Notes: generated from the sequence alone by a model not told the origin. A stretch of DNA of 21,998 nucleotides from an uncultured bacterium (GCA_905215105.1 CAJMOI010000019.1:1-21998); one strand, 5' to 3'; counted from the first letter of the stretch, positions 13,430 to 21,550 are shown. Made by a program: numbers and translations.

Positions 13430-15421
13430 TTATTCCTCGGAAGCCTCTTCTTCTGCGGCTTCAGCCTTGTCTTCCTCAGCAGCAGCGCGGATGGACAGGG
13501 AAACGCGCTTCTTGTCGAAGTCGATCTCGGTAATCTTGACCTTCACAACATCGCCAACCTTCAGGACATCCTGAGGCTTCTCGATGCGGTGGTCAGCGAT
13601 CTGGGAAATGTGAATCAGACCGTCAATGCCGGGGATGATGCGGGCAAATGCACCGAAGGTGGTCATGCCGACAACAGTCACGTCGCAGATGGTGCCTGCG
13701 GGATATTCACGCTCCAGAATGTTCCAGGGGTTGTCCTCGGAACGCTTGTAGCCCAGAGAAATCTTGCCCTTCTCGCGATCCAGACCCTTGATGTATACCT
13801 TTACGGTATCGCCAACGTTAACAACCTCGGAGGGATGCTTCACGCGGGTCCAGGACAGCTCAGAGATGTGGATCATGCCGTCGATGCCGCCCAGATCAAC
13901 AAATGCGCCGTAAGCGGTCAGGGACTTGACAACACCGGTGTACTCCTTGCCCTCTTCTGCGGTCTCCCAGAACTTGTCAGCCTGAGCCTTGCGCAGATCC
14001 TTCAGCACGGAACGGATGGAACCAACAGCACGGCGGCGAGAACGGTTCACTTCGATAATGCGGAACTGCACTTCCTTCTTCAGCAGCTCGTCCAGGCTGT
14101 CTCCACGGGAAGCGGTGGCCTGAGAAGCGGGGATGAACACGCGGATGCCGTTGGTAACAGCAATCACGCCGCCCTTGATGACCTCGGTGACAACACCGGT
14201 CAGTACTTCCTGGCTCTCTTCAGCAGCAGCAACAGCTTCCCAGCCCTTGATGCTGTCGAAACGCTTCTTGGAAAGCATGATGGTGCCTTCCTGGTCGTTG
14301 GTGCGCATGATCAGCAGATCCATCTCGTCGCCGATCTTCACAACGTCCTCGGGCTTCACATTTGGGTCAGCGGACAGCTCGGAAGCGGGAACAAAGCCAG
14401 CCTGCTTGCGGCCTACATCAACGTACACCTCGTTAGGGGTAATACCGACAACAACACCGTGAACCTTCTCATCTGTATTAAAACTCTTGAGAGATTCTTC
14501 AAGCATCTCTGCAAAGTTAGATTCGGTTACCTCCGTAGAATTTTGAACAGCGCCTTCAATGATTTCAGTCATGGTAACAAGTACCTCCTTTATTATGCTT
14601 GCAGGCGTTGAAGCGCCTGCAGTGATGCCGACTTTTGCGTTCTTCAGCGATTCGTGAGAATCTTGCAGCAGCGAACACAGCTCTGCGGCAGTTTCCACCA
14701 GAAGTGTCTGGCAGAACGGCTGACACACTTCCCGAAGCTTCGCCGTATTGGAGCTTTGTTTGCCACCAATGACAATCATCAGGTCGGATGCCTTTGCCAG
14801 TGCCACCGCCTCAGCCTGACGCTGAGCGGTCGCATTACATATTGTACCAAAAATCGAAACGTTTGTATATACCTTTTCGATTATTTCCAAACAATTTTCC
14901 CATTCTGAGCCGTTAAAAGTCGTTTGGGAAACGACGCAAACTGGCGAATTATACAAATCTTTATGAGAATTGTTGATTTCTGTTAGTCCTGCCTGATTTT
15001 TGAACACATAATAGGGTCCAGTGCAGTGTCCCAGAATACCTTCTACTTCCGGGTGATAGCGGTCTCCGGCAATGAGAACCGTCTCCCCTCGTGCAGAAGC
15101 TTCCCGGACAATTTTATGAATTTTCGCGACGAAGGGGCAGGTAGCATCCGCACATGCGGCACCGCTGCTGCAGGCCCGATCCATTACATTTTGCGATACG
15201 CCATGAGAACGGATGATCAACGTTCCTTCAGCTGGAACCTCTTCCGGTTCCTTAACAATGCGTACCCCTTTTTGAGAAAGCTCCTCTACCAACTGGGGAT
15301 TATGAATGATCGGTCCCAGTGTATAAACCTGCTTTCCCTCTTCCAACAGCCGATATACCATTTCTACTGCCCGGTTGACGCCAAAACAAAACCCGGCACT
15401 TTTCGCAACCTGAATACTCAA
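13430..15421 (-). CDS. ispH: Fusion of IspH (HMBPP reductase) and ribosomal protein S1-like protein
   Basis: A 663-residue two-part protein. Residues 1-285 are IspH, the last enzyme of the MEP isoprenoid pathway, with the Fe-S ligands Cys12, Cys95 and Cys195, His40, His73 and His123, and Glu125 in HPEVEG. After a short linker, residues about 318-645 hold four S1 RNA-binding domains (starting near 320, 407, 490 and 575; for example GAFVDLGGIDGMIHISEL) and an acidic tail (EDKAEAAEEEASEE). The start is TTG 15421, 7 bases after a GGGGG site; no in-frame ATG precedes Cys12. This IspH-RpsA fusion is known in Clostridia. It follows plsC by 14 bases in one transcript and ends at a strong terminator. 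Only four S1 repeats are present, against six in E. coli S1, so whether it acts as true S1 is open. Confidence 0.97.
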   Translation of the reverse strand: MSIQVAKSAGFCFGVNRAVEMVYRLLEEGKQVYTLGPIIHNPQLVEELSQKGVRIVKEPEEVPAEGTLIIRSHGVSQNVMDRACSSGAACADATCPFVAKIHKIVREASARGETVLIAGDRYHPEVEGILGHCTGPYYVFKNQAGLTEINNSHKDLYNSPVCVVSQTTFNGSEWENCLEIIEKVYTNVSIFGTICNATAQRQAEAVALAKASDLMIVIGGKQSSNTAKLREVCQPFCQTLLVETAAELCSLLQDSHESLKNAKVGITAGASTPASIIKEVLVTMTEIIEGAVQNSTEVTESNFAEMLEESLKSFNTDEKVHGVVVGITPNEVYVDVGRKQAGFVPASELSADPNVKPEDVVKIGDEMDLLIMRTNDQEGTIMLSKKRFDSIKGWEAVAAAEESQEVLTGVVTEVIKGGVIAVTNGIRVFIPASQATASRGDSLDELLKKEVQFRIIEVNRSRRRAVGSIRSVLKDLRKAQADKFWETAEEGKEYTGVVKSLTAYGAFVDLGGIDGMIHISELSWTRVKHPSEVVNVGDTVKVYIKGLDREKGKISLGYKRSEDNPWNILEREYPAGTICDVTVVGMTTFGAFARIIPGIDGLIHISQIADHRIEKPQDVLKVGDVVKVKITEIDFDKKRVSLSIRAAAEEDKAEAAEEEASEE

Positions 15422-15435
15422 TCAGCATCCCCCGT

Positions 15436-16074
15436 TCAGCGTTTTTTCTTTGCTTCCAGCATAAGAAGATCCCGCTCCCGCATTTCTGCAATCCGGCTCA
15501 TGACCAGTCGGGATGCTTTCCGATAAGAAGAAATATTTCCATCCTCAATGCCAAGTTCTTCCGGCATAATCAGATCGCCGCAGGAAACAGCCAGTTTCTG
15601 GAATGCAGAAGGGACCTTGCCGTCCGGCGCTGTAATGCACATGGGAAGAATGGGCGAGTGGGTTTCGTGAGCCAGAATCACCGCGCCGGTTTTGGGCTTC
15701 AGAAGCTGACCGGTACGGGAACGTGTACCTTCAATAAAGATCCCTACTACCCGCTCTTCTTCCAGCAGTTTTCTGGCAGATGCCATAGCGTCTGCGTCAC
15801 CCTGACCGCGATGTACCGGAAAAGCCCCCAGTGAGCGGAACAGTCCGGCCAGCATCTTGTTTTCAAACAATTCTGCTTTTGCCATGTAATTGATCTGACG
15901 TTTATGGACTGTAGAGACAAAAATCGGGTCTTTCATTGTCAGATGGTTACAGCAGATCACGACCCGGCCTTTCGGAGGCATCTTTTCTGCTCCATTGATA
16001 ATCAGGGGATTTCCAATCTGAAAGATCGGAGGAACGATCGCTCTTCCCACCTGGTATAACGGCGTGTGTTTCAT
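15436..16074 (-). CDS. plsC: 1-acyl-sn-glycerol-3-phosphate acyltransferase (PlsC family)
   Basis: A 212-residue acyltransferase that adds the second acyl chain to lysophosphatidic acid at the membrane. The catalytic His-x4-Asp motif is His44-Asp49 in CNHLTMKDP, and the substrate-binding motifs FPVHRG (85-90) and FIEGTRSR (113-120) are present, as is the PILPMCI segment. The N terminus is moderately hydrophobic, fitting a peripheral or monotopic membrane protein. It has its own promoter just after cmk and lies 14 bases before the ispH-rpsA fusion; the cmk–plsC–ispH/rpsA order is a familiar clostridial cluster. Confidence 0.95.
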   Translation of the reverse strand: MKHTPLYQVGRAIVPPIFQIGNPLIINGAEKMPPKGRVVICCNHLTMKDPIFVSTVHKRQINYMAKAELFENKMLAGLFRSLGAFPVHRGQGDADAMASARKLLEEERVVGIFIEGTRSRTGQLLKPKTGAVILAHETHSPILPMCITAPDGKVPSAFQKLAVSCGDLIMPEELGIEDGNISSYRKASRLVMSRIAEMRERDLLMLEAKKKR

Positions 16075-16172
16075 TTCTTTCCCTCATTCCCCAGGCAGCT
16101 TTTTGAAAAGCAAACCCGGTAAAGTACTATAAAGCCAAAGGGGACAGTTTCCCCCTCAGCCATATACTACTT

Positions 16173-16202
16173 ATTATATACCGTTAACCACCCAAAAATC
16201 AA
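16173..16202 (-). promoter_or_regulatory. Sigma-A-type promoter of plsC–ispH-rpsA
   Basis: On the minus strand TTGATT (16202-16197) and a perfect TATAAT (16178-16173) are 18 bases apart. It starts 5 bases after the cmk stop codon and gives a leader of about 90 bases to the plsC ATG. That leader contains a small GGGG…CCCC hairpin near 16140-16156. Confidence 0.78.
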
Positions 16203-16206
16203 TCGG

Positions 16207-16875
16207 TTATTGTGGTAATTTTTTGTAAACAATTTGCAAAATCCGCTCTACGGCACCTTCCAGGTCGCAGTCGCTGGTGTCAACGATGACTGCGTCTTCT
16301 GCCGGAACCAACGGGGCAATTTCCCGATGAGAGTCCTGATAATCCCGCTTGCGAATGTCTTCCAGAACCTCTTCATAGGGCTGCGGTGTTCCCTTTTGCT
16401 CCAATTCCAGACAACGGCGGCGGGCCCGCTCTTCTGCGCTGGCTGTGAGGAAAATTTTGACTTGTGCATGGGGCAGTACCACCGTTCCGATGTCCCGGCC
16501 ATCCATCAGCACATTATTTTTAGCAGCCAAATCCAGCTGTAAATCGAAGAGAAACTCCCGAACTTTGGGAATAGCAGAAACCTTGGACGCTCCCATGGAA
16601 ACTTCCGGAGTACGAATCTGCTGGGAAACATCTTCGTCTCCCAGAATAACATGCTGGCCGTCCTCTTCGAATTTCAGAGAAATTTTCACCTGGGGCAGAG
16701 CAGCGGCTACTGCTTCCGGATCGGAAATTTCAATTCCGTTTTTGAACATGTAGAGACTCACTGTGCGATACAGTGCGCCCGTATCCACATAGATAAAGCC
16801 CAGTTTTTTGGCTGCGGCTTTGGCAGCGCTGCTTTTTCCTGCACCGGCAGGTCCGTCAATGGCAATTGCAAACAT
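16207..16875 (-). CDS. cmk: Cytidylate kinase
   Basis: A 222-residue kinase phosphorylating CMP and dCMP. The P-loop GPAGAGKSS is at residues 8-16, followed by YVDTGALYRT (NMP-binding), DGRDIGTVVLP and the Arg-rich lid RARRRCLELEQKG. I choose ATG 16875 because AAGGA lies 9 bases upstream; an in-frame GTG at 16893 would contain that ribosome binding site. It starts 22 bases after the flavoprotein gene and probably shares its transcript. The plsC promoter begins 5 bases after its stop. Confidence 0.96.
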   Translation of the reverse strand: MFAIAIDGPAGAGKSSAAKAAAKKLGFIYVDTGALYRTVSLYMFKNGIEISDPEAVAAALPQVKISLKFEEDGQHVILGDEDVSQQIRTPEVSMGASKVSAIPKVREFLFDLQLDLAAKNNVLMDGRDIGTVVLPHAQVKIFLTASAEERARRRCLELEQKGTPQPYEEVLEDIRKRDYQDSHREIAPLVPAEDAVIVDTSDCDLEGAVERILQIVYKKLPQ

Positions 16876-16897
16876 GGTAACGCTTCCTTTCACTCAA

Positions 16898-18147
16898 TCA
16901 TTCATTGCTCCAGCTTTCTGCTGCCAGATGTCCGGTGGCAAAAGCAATCTGCAAATTAAATCCACCGGTATAGGCGTCTACATCCAGCACTTCGCCGGCA
17001 AAATACAATCCTGTACATTTTTTGGATTCCATGGTGCGGGGATTGACTTCTTTGACTGAAACACCGCCAGCTGTCACGATGGCCTCTTCGATGGGCCGGA
17101 ACTGCCGAACGGTGAATGTCAGTTCCCGCAGCGTTTCTCCCAGCTTCTGCCGCTGGGTTCGGGTAATTTCACAGCATTTCTGATGCGGCGGAATTCCCGA
17201 CCGCTGTACCACCAGAGGAATCAGCTTTCTGGGAAGCAGCGCCCCCAGAGAATTAAGAAAGTCCCGGTTCTGGTTTTCCCGCAAATCCCGCTGTAAACGA
17301 GTATCCAGCTGTTCCGGGGTAAGAGCGGGTTTCAGGTTCAGCAAAATTCGATAACGTCCCGGGGACATCTGGCGCATATGAGCACTGGCGCTGAGAATCA
17401 CCGGTCCCGATAAACCAAAATGTGTGAAGAGCGGCTCTCCGAAATCCTCATAGATTACCCGGCGCTTTGCCAGATCCACCACCTGGATGGCGCAATTTCG
17501 CAGGGAAAGACCCTGTGCCGTGCGGCAATCCTCTTCTTCTATCATATTCAGGGCAACCAGCGAAGGACGCAGGGGTGTAATCGTATGCCCAGCCTGTTTT
17601 GCCAGACGAACCCCATCGCCATTGGAACCGGTGCCCGGATAAGAAGAGCCACCACAGGCAATGAGCACTCGAGGCGCGTAAAACTCCTCTCCCTCTGCTG
17701 TCACCACACCTCGGACAGAAGCATCCTCCAACAGCAGTTTAGCCACCGGGGATTCTGTATATACTGTTACGCCGGAAGAACGGACAAACCCCTGAAGAGC
17801 ATCCACAATATCCACTGCCCGATCAGAACAGGGAAATACCCGGTTTCCCCGTTCCACCTTGAGGGGCACACCCAGTCCTTCAAAAAATGCCATGGTATCC
17901 TGAGGGGAAAAGCCAGCCATGGCGCTGTATAAAAATCGACCATTGGTGGGAACTGCTGCAATCACCTCTTCCGCCGTACACTGATTGGTGACATTACAGC
18001 GGCCTTTTCCGGTAATCATCAGTTTCCGTCCCGGGCGCTCCTTTTTTCCAGCAAAAGCACCCGCATTCCTTTTTGGGCAGCGGTTCCTGCCGCCATCATT
18101 CCCGCAGGACCGGCTCCGATGACGATTGCATCAAAGCTGTTGTTCAT
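16898..18147 (-). pseudogene. BaiN/HI0933-family FAD-dependent oxidoreductase, split by a one-base frameshift
   Basis: Two overlapping frames together make one HI0933/YhiN/BaiN flavoprotein. The upstream frame (from ATG 18147) gives the dinucleotide-binding fold IVIGAGPAGMMAA … VLLLEK and then stops at 18019. The downstream frame gives ERPGRKLMITGKGRCNVTN and runs intact to GGFNLQIAFATGHLAAESW at the C terminus. The break is an A6 run on the minus strand (18047-18042): with seven A the reading would be EKKERPGRKL, exactly the family pattern, and the protein would be 416 residues, a normal length. So the gene is disabled, rescued by slippage, or miscalled by one base. ATG 18147 overlaps the end of the RpiR gene by 17 bases; ATG 18165 is an alternative. 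Family members bind FAD; BaiN has been linked to bile acid metabolism, but function cannot be assigned here. Confidence 0.85.
18042..18047 (-). other. A6 homopolymer where the flavoprotein frame shifts
   Basis: The minus strand reads CTG GAA AAA AGG AGC in the upstream frame. The downstream frame requires AAG GAG CGC after GAA AAA, so a −1 slip or one extra A restores the protein. The run is immediately followed by GGAG, which resembles a ribosome binding site. The A-site codon AGG cannot re-pair perfectly after a −1 slip, so this is not a canonical slippery heptamer. Confidence 0.85.
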
Positions 18148-19021
18148 ATTCACGTTGTTTGTCATCCACCTTTTCGTATACGCCGTACTGATCCCAGATT
18201 TCCTCCAGGCGGCGCAGATTTTCTCCAACGGTTTCCTTTTTGCGAATGGCTGTGGTCACAATAAAGGCGTTAATCAGACTCAACGGCGCGACCAGAGAAT
18301 CCACAAAAGAAGCCATGTCACTGCGAGCCAACATCCGATAAGCGGCCGCTTCAGCCAGAGGAGACAAGGGACTGTCCGTGAGGGCAATGGTTCTGGCGCC
18401 CCGGTCTGTGGCAAACTGAAGGGCCTTGACCACTTTTCTGGAATAACGGGGGAAGCTGATGGCAACCACCGCGTCATCCTTTCCCACATTGACCATCTGT
18501 TCAAAAATTTCCGCTTCACTGGAACAGTTAACCAGTCGAACACTGTCAAAAATCAAGTTGAAATAATATGACAGGAAGGTCGCCAGTGCATGAGAACTGC
18601 GTGCGCCCATAATATAGACACGGCGGGCATCCACAATGGCATCCACTGCCTGATAGAAATCCTCGTGAGAAGTTTCTTCATTGGTTCGACGGATAATATC
18701 AATATCCTGATTCAGTACCGCACTGAGCAGCTGCGGAATTTCCAGATTCTGAGCGGTAATTTCCAGCCTCTGTACACTGGTAAGGCGGCTGCGAATCATT
18801 TCCTGCATGGCTCTTTGCAGTTCCGGATAACCGGAATAGCCAATTTCTGTCGCAAACCGAACGACTGTAGATTCACTGACCCCTACCGTAGCGCCCAGTT
18901 TGGAGGCTGTCATAAAGGCAACTTTATCATAATGCTCTTCGATGTATTTCGCAATTCTTTTTTGTCCCTTTGAAAAACCAGACATTCTGTCATGAATCCG
19001 TCCAATCAGCTGGTTATTCAT
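18131..19021 (-). CDS. MurR/RpiR family transcriptional regulator
   Basis: A 296-residue regulator with an N-terminal HTH_6 domain (about 1-77; the recognition region VGVSESTVVRFATEIGYSGYPELQ is typical) and a C-terminal SIS sugar-phosphate-binding domain (about 120-255; VYIMGARSSHALATFLSYYF and AISFPRYSRKVVKAL). Such proteins control sugar, amino sugar or peptidoglycan-fragment catabolism in response to a phosphosugar. I choose ATG 19021, with GGGG 8 bases upstream; a TTG at 19069 would extend the frame but lies almost at the transcription start. No sugar transport or catabolic gene adjoins it; the next genes are the flavoprotein and cmk, so its effector and target are not evident. Confidence 0.92.
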   Translation of the reverse strand: MNNQLIGRIHDRMSGFSKGQKRIAKYIEEHYDKVAFMTASKLGATVGVSESTVVRFATEIGYSGYPELQRAMQEMIRSRLTSVQRLEITAQNLEIPQLLSAVLNQDIDIIRRTNEETSHEDFYQAVDAIVDARRVYIMGARSSHALATFLSYYFNLIFDSVRLVNCSSEAEIFEQMVNVGKDDAVVAISFPRYSRKVVKALQFATDRGARTIALTDSPLSPLAEAAAYRMLARSDMASFVDSLVAPLSLINAFIVTTAIRKKETVGENLRRLEEIWDQYGVYEKVDDKQREYEQQL

Positions 19022-19082
19022 TTCATCATCCCCATTCTTTTTTGCTTCCTGCAAAATGACTTGAAACAAACACTTACCTTCA

Positions 19083-19111
19083 ATATTATCCTGTTATCCG
19101 GGAAAAATCAA
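19083..19111 (-). promoter_or_regulatory. Sigma-A-type promoter of the RpiR regulator gene
   Basis: On the minus strand TTGATT (19111-19106) and TAATAT (19088-19083) are separated by 17 bases. The predicted start is about 55 bases before ATG 19021. It lies in the gap downstream of the membrane-protein gene's terminator, so the regulator begins a new unit. Confidence 0.72.
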
Positions 19112-19206
19112 GTCTTATTTCCCGATTTGTGCACTTTTTTGCAGGAAACATTCGGATACGATTCATTTCATAAGGAGATGGGCTTCAAAACGTCTCAAAG
19201 GACAAA

Positions 19207-19236
19207 AAAGTGCAGAGTGTGTACACCCTGCACTTT
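19207..19236 (-). terminator. Intrinsic terminator after the DUF5685–DnaJ–membrane protein operon
   Basis: AAAGTGCAG (19207-19215) pairs with CTGCACTTT (19228-19236), and GTGT/ACAC extends the stem after one A/C mismatch. Read on the minus strand it continues into TTTTTTG. It lies 27 bases after the membrane-protein stop. Confidence 0.88.
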
Positions 19237-19263
19237 AAAAATGATGATTCCTATATCGTGAAT

Positions 19264-19803
19264 TCAGTGATTTCCCAGCATTCGGGCAAACATCGGATGA
19301 AGTCTGCGCCAGTACAGCCACACCAGTCCGGAAAGAGCGCGGTCATAAACCACAAATATTACATTCAGACCAAGCCATAACAAAACCGCCAGCAATCCCA
19401 TCCACGCGAAGCTTTCCATGGGTACTCGAAGTACAAAGAGCACCAGGAGTACATCCACTACGGCTGCAACATTCAAGGTCAGCAGCTTACAAACCCAACA
19501 CAGCGGCTGGGAGTGAATTTTCTTTTCGAAAACTGCTTTCAATATCGGATAGTATCCCAGAAAACAGACATATAGCAAGAAAGCTTCTTTATCTGACATC
19601 AGAAAAAAGGATAAAACAGATGCGACGGCAAATACGCCAAAGGCCCAACGAGGGCTGAATTCAATTACGACAGCCATCAGCAATACACCAGCCACAGCCG
19701 GAAGAGCGATGGTTGCGGTGGGGAATATATTGGTAAGAAAGAGCAGCAGAACTTCCAGCGCCGCAGCTGCTCCGCAAAAAGCTGTGCGAATGGTGGATTT
19801 CAT
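19264..19803 (-). CDS. Unrecognised polytopic membrane protein
   Basis: I do not recognise the family. The 179-residue protein has five or six hydrophobic segments (about 8-27, 30-50, 54-70, 73-92, 103-125 and 132-155), a positively charged loop near 92-97 (FEKKIHSQP), and a basic C-terminal tail (YWRRLHPMFARMLGNH). No catalytic motif is visible. GGAGG lies 8 bases before ATG 19803. It is the last gene of an operon with the J-domain protein, 13 bases after that gene's stop, which suggests a shared membrane-associated role. The general look resembles small ECF S-component-like proteins, but that is only a resemblance. Confidence 0.8.
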   Translation of the reverse strand: MKSTIRTAFCGAAAALEVLLLFLTNIFPTATIALPAVAGVLLMAVVIEFSPRWAFGVFAVASVLSFFLMSDKEAFLLYVCFLGYYPILKAVFEKKIHSQPLCWVCKLLTLNVAAVVDVLLVLFVLRVPMESFAWMGLLAVLLWLGLNVIFVVYDRALSGLVWLYWRRLHPMFARMLGNH

Positions 19804-19816
19804 GGAATCGCCTCCA

Positions 19817-20458
19817 TTAACAGCAGGCGATCAGGTCGCCGCCCATACATTCACAGCAGCAGTCTGCACAAATCAGGGACGAACAAACATCACAGGAGTT
19901 ACAGCCGCCGGTTCCCTGCATATTGGGATTGTAACCGCCATACCGGCCGCTTCTCTGGTTGACTACCTGGTTCATGGCTGCGCGATATTCCGGATTGTTG
20001 GGGTCCATCTGACAGGCCCGAGTAAAGTGGTTGGAAGCTTCTTCCAGCCAGCCTCTTTTATACAGAACGGTTCCTTTCAGAAAGTACCACTCTGCATTTC
20101 TGCCGTCCATGGGCACTCCGTTGAGAATCTGTTCCGCATCGGCAATTCTGCCTGTCATAATCAGATTGCGCACATCGTTGAAGCCGGAATTCCGATAATA
20201 GGAATTTCCACCGCCATAACCATAATTCTGATAACCGCCGCCCGGCTGCTGCTGATACTGCCCACCATTTCTTCTCTGGGAAACGATGGTGTCATACGCC
20301 TCGTTGATTTCCTTCATCTTTTCAGTAGCGAAATCAGCCAACGGCGTATTGGCATAATTATCAGGATGATATTTTTTTGCCAGCTCGCGATAAGCGGCTT
20401 TGATCTCCTCATCTGTTGCAGAGGGAGACACCCCTAAAACCTTATATGGATCGGACAT
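19817..20458 (-). CDS. J-domain (DnaJ) protein with TPR-like region and Cys-rich tail
   Basis: A 213-residue protein. Residues 1-65 are a J domain with the Hsp70-stimulating HPD motif at 31-33 (KKYHPDNY). A Gly/Tyr/Gln-rich low-complexity linker follows (about 70-100, QQQPGGGYQNYGYGGG), then a TPR-like helical pair (about 118-160, YFLKGTVLYKRGWLEEASNHFTRAC…NPEYRAAMNQV). The last 28 residues contain ten cysteines (CNSCDVCSSLICADCCCECM… ends in CC), suggesting metal or Fe-S binding. It lacks the G/F–zinc-finger–CTD layout of true DnaJ, so it is a specialised co-chaperone. ATG 20458 has AAAGGAG upstream and overlaps the DUF5685 gene by 17 bases. Confidence 0.9.
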   Translation of the reverse strand: MSDPYKVLGVSPSATDEEIKAAYRELAKKYHPDNYANTPLADFATEKMKEINEAYDTIVSQRRNGGQYQQQPGGGYQNYGYGGGNSYYRNSGFNDVRNLIMTGRIADAEQILNGVPMDGRNAEWYFLKGTVLYKRGWLEEASNHFTRACQMDPNNPEYRAAMNQVVNQRSGRYGGYNPNMQGTGGCNSCDVCSSLICADCCCECMGGDLIACC

Positions 20459-21341
20459 TCTTCTTCTCCTTTGCGTGCAAAAATAGAATCTCGCGTTGCA
20501 TCTCCGGTAATCCCTTTTCAATCACATTGGCGATGATGGGACCAAATCGGTTCCATTCTAAAAGGTTCAGTGCTGCACAGATCCGCGCAGCAGTCAGATT
20601 CAGCATTTCATTACAGACTGCTTCTGCCCGGCTTCGGTCTTCCCCTTCCAGCACTTTCTGGTCAGAAAGATCCAGTGTGCGGATCAGTGGATTAAAGTTT
20701 CCCTCTGCAAGGTCTTCCCGCAGATCATCCGCTGCATCCATCAAATAAACCCAGCGTCCCAGATAGTATCCAAACTGCTCCAGAATCACCGCCTGTCGGC
20801 CGTCTTCGGCCCGGCTTTTCAAAACCTTTGCCAGCAGATTGGCAGTCGGGTGCGCACAGGCATCCACGGAAGCAGTTTGTTTTTCCGCCTGTTCCTGTTC
20901 GGCGAGATACTCTTCCACCCACTGGGCTGCTTCCGGATAGGCTTTCTTCGCTTTCTGATAAGAACGACGTCCCAACAGACGAAGGAAACCAGAACTCAAC
21001 CGGCTTTTCAGACCGCCATCCTTCTGGTCATCCCGCAGTTTGGCATCTGTCAGCAAAATGGAAAAAGCACCGGCAAAACGGAAAACTTCCTCATAGCCGG
21101 AACAAAACCGGCAGACCTTTGTGGGATTTACCACGCATCTTCCTTTGGAAAAGCTGGGACACTCCTGTGAAAGGCCCATCAGCACCAGCGACAAAAACGT
21201 ACAATCGTAGCTCAAAGTCAAACGGGAAATCCGTCCATAGGCCAGTCCCATTCGCTTACACAAGGTACAGTATACGCCGCGGTACTGTTCATATTCGCGA
21301 ACCAGAAGTTCATCCTTATAAGGTCGTATATAGCCAAACAA
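20442..21341 (-). CDS. DUF5685 family protein
   Basis: A 299-residue protein of the uncharacterised DUF5685 family, recognised from its opening MFGYIRPYKDELLVREYEQYRGVYCTLCK-like pattern. Conserved-looking cysteines in the first 80 residues (25, 28, 47, 61, 69, 77, 80) could bind a metal or Fe-S cluster. A later helical region contains LMDAADDLREDLAEGNFNPL (about 216-236), which recalls the Asp-rich helices of isoprenoid synthase folds. No signal peptide is seen. The start is TTG 21341, 7 bases after AGGGGTG, consistent with the family N terminus MFGY. It heads an operon with the J-domain protein and a membrane protein. Function unknown. Confidence 0.85.
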   Translation of the reverse strand: MFGYIRPYKDELLVREYEQYRGVYCTLCKRMGLAYGRISRLTLSYDCTFLSLVLMGLSQECPSFSKGRCVVNPTKVCRFCSGYEEVFRFAGAFSILLTDAKLRDDQKDGGLKSRLSSGFLRLLGRRSYQKAKKAYPEAAQWVEEYLAEQEQAEKQTASVDACAHPTANLLAKVLKSRAEDGRQAVILEQFGYYLGRWVYLMDAADDLREDLAEGNFNPLIRTLDLSDQKVLEGEDRSRAEAVCNEMLNLTAARICAALNLLEWNRFGPIIANVIEKGLPEMQREILFLHAKEKKNVRSI

Positions 21342-21397
21342 GTCATTTCACCCCTGATTTCAGCCTGCATGATTGATAATACCGGTGACATTATTTT

Positions 21398-21425
21398 ACT
21401 ATAGCTACGGCAGAAAGGGCGTGAA
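21398..21425 (-). promoter_or_regulatory. Possible promoter of the DUF5685 operon
   Basis: On the minus strand TTCACG (21425-21420) and TATAGT (21403-21398) are 16 bases apart, about 57 bases before the TTG start. The −35 element is weak. The rest of the gap 21342-21550 shows only this and the terminator at 21488-21538. Confidence 0.4.
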
Positions 21426-21487
21426 TAGATTGTAAACTTTTATCACGGATACCAAAAACAAGGCGAAAATAGAATGTGTATACGAAA

Positions 21488-21538
21488 AAGCGTTTCTGCT
21501 GTCGCTTTCCAAGATAGAATTAGACAACAGAAACGCTT
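21488..21538 (-). terminator. Long intrinsic terminator after the partial right-end gene
   Basis: A 16-position stem with one mismatch (21488-21503 with 21523-21538; core AAGCGTTTCTG / CAGAAACGCTT) surrounds a 19-base loop. On the minus strand it is followed by TTTTTCG. It lies 12 bases after the stop of the right-end gene. Confidence 0.85.
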
Positions 21539-21550
21539 ACAAATTGGAAT

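Noticed and set aside
13589..14611. A 340-codon open frame on the plus strand, opposite ispH-rpsA
   Set aside because: It lies wholly antisense to the S1 domains, has no ribosome binding site of note and no recognisable domain; it reflects the codon bias of the real gene.
16125..16160. GGGG…CCCC hairpin in the plsC leader as a riboswitch or terminator
   Set aside because: The stem is about 4 bp with a T-poor 3' side and the leader is only about 90 bases; no known riboswitch core was recognised.
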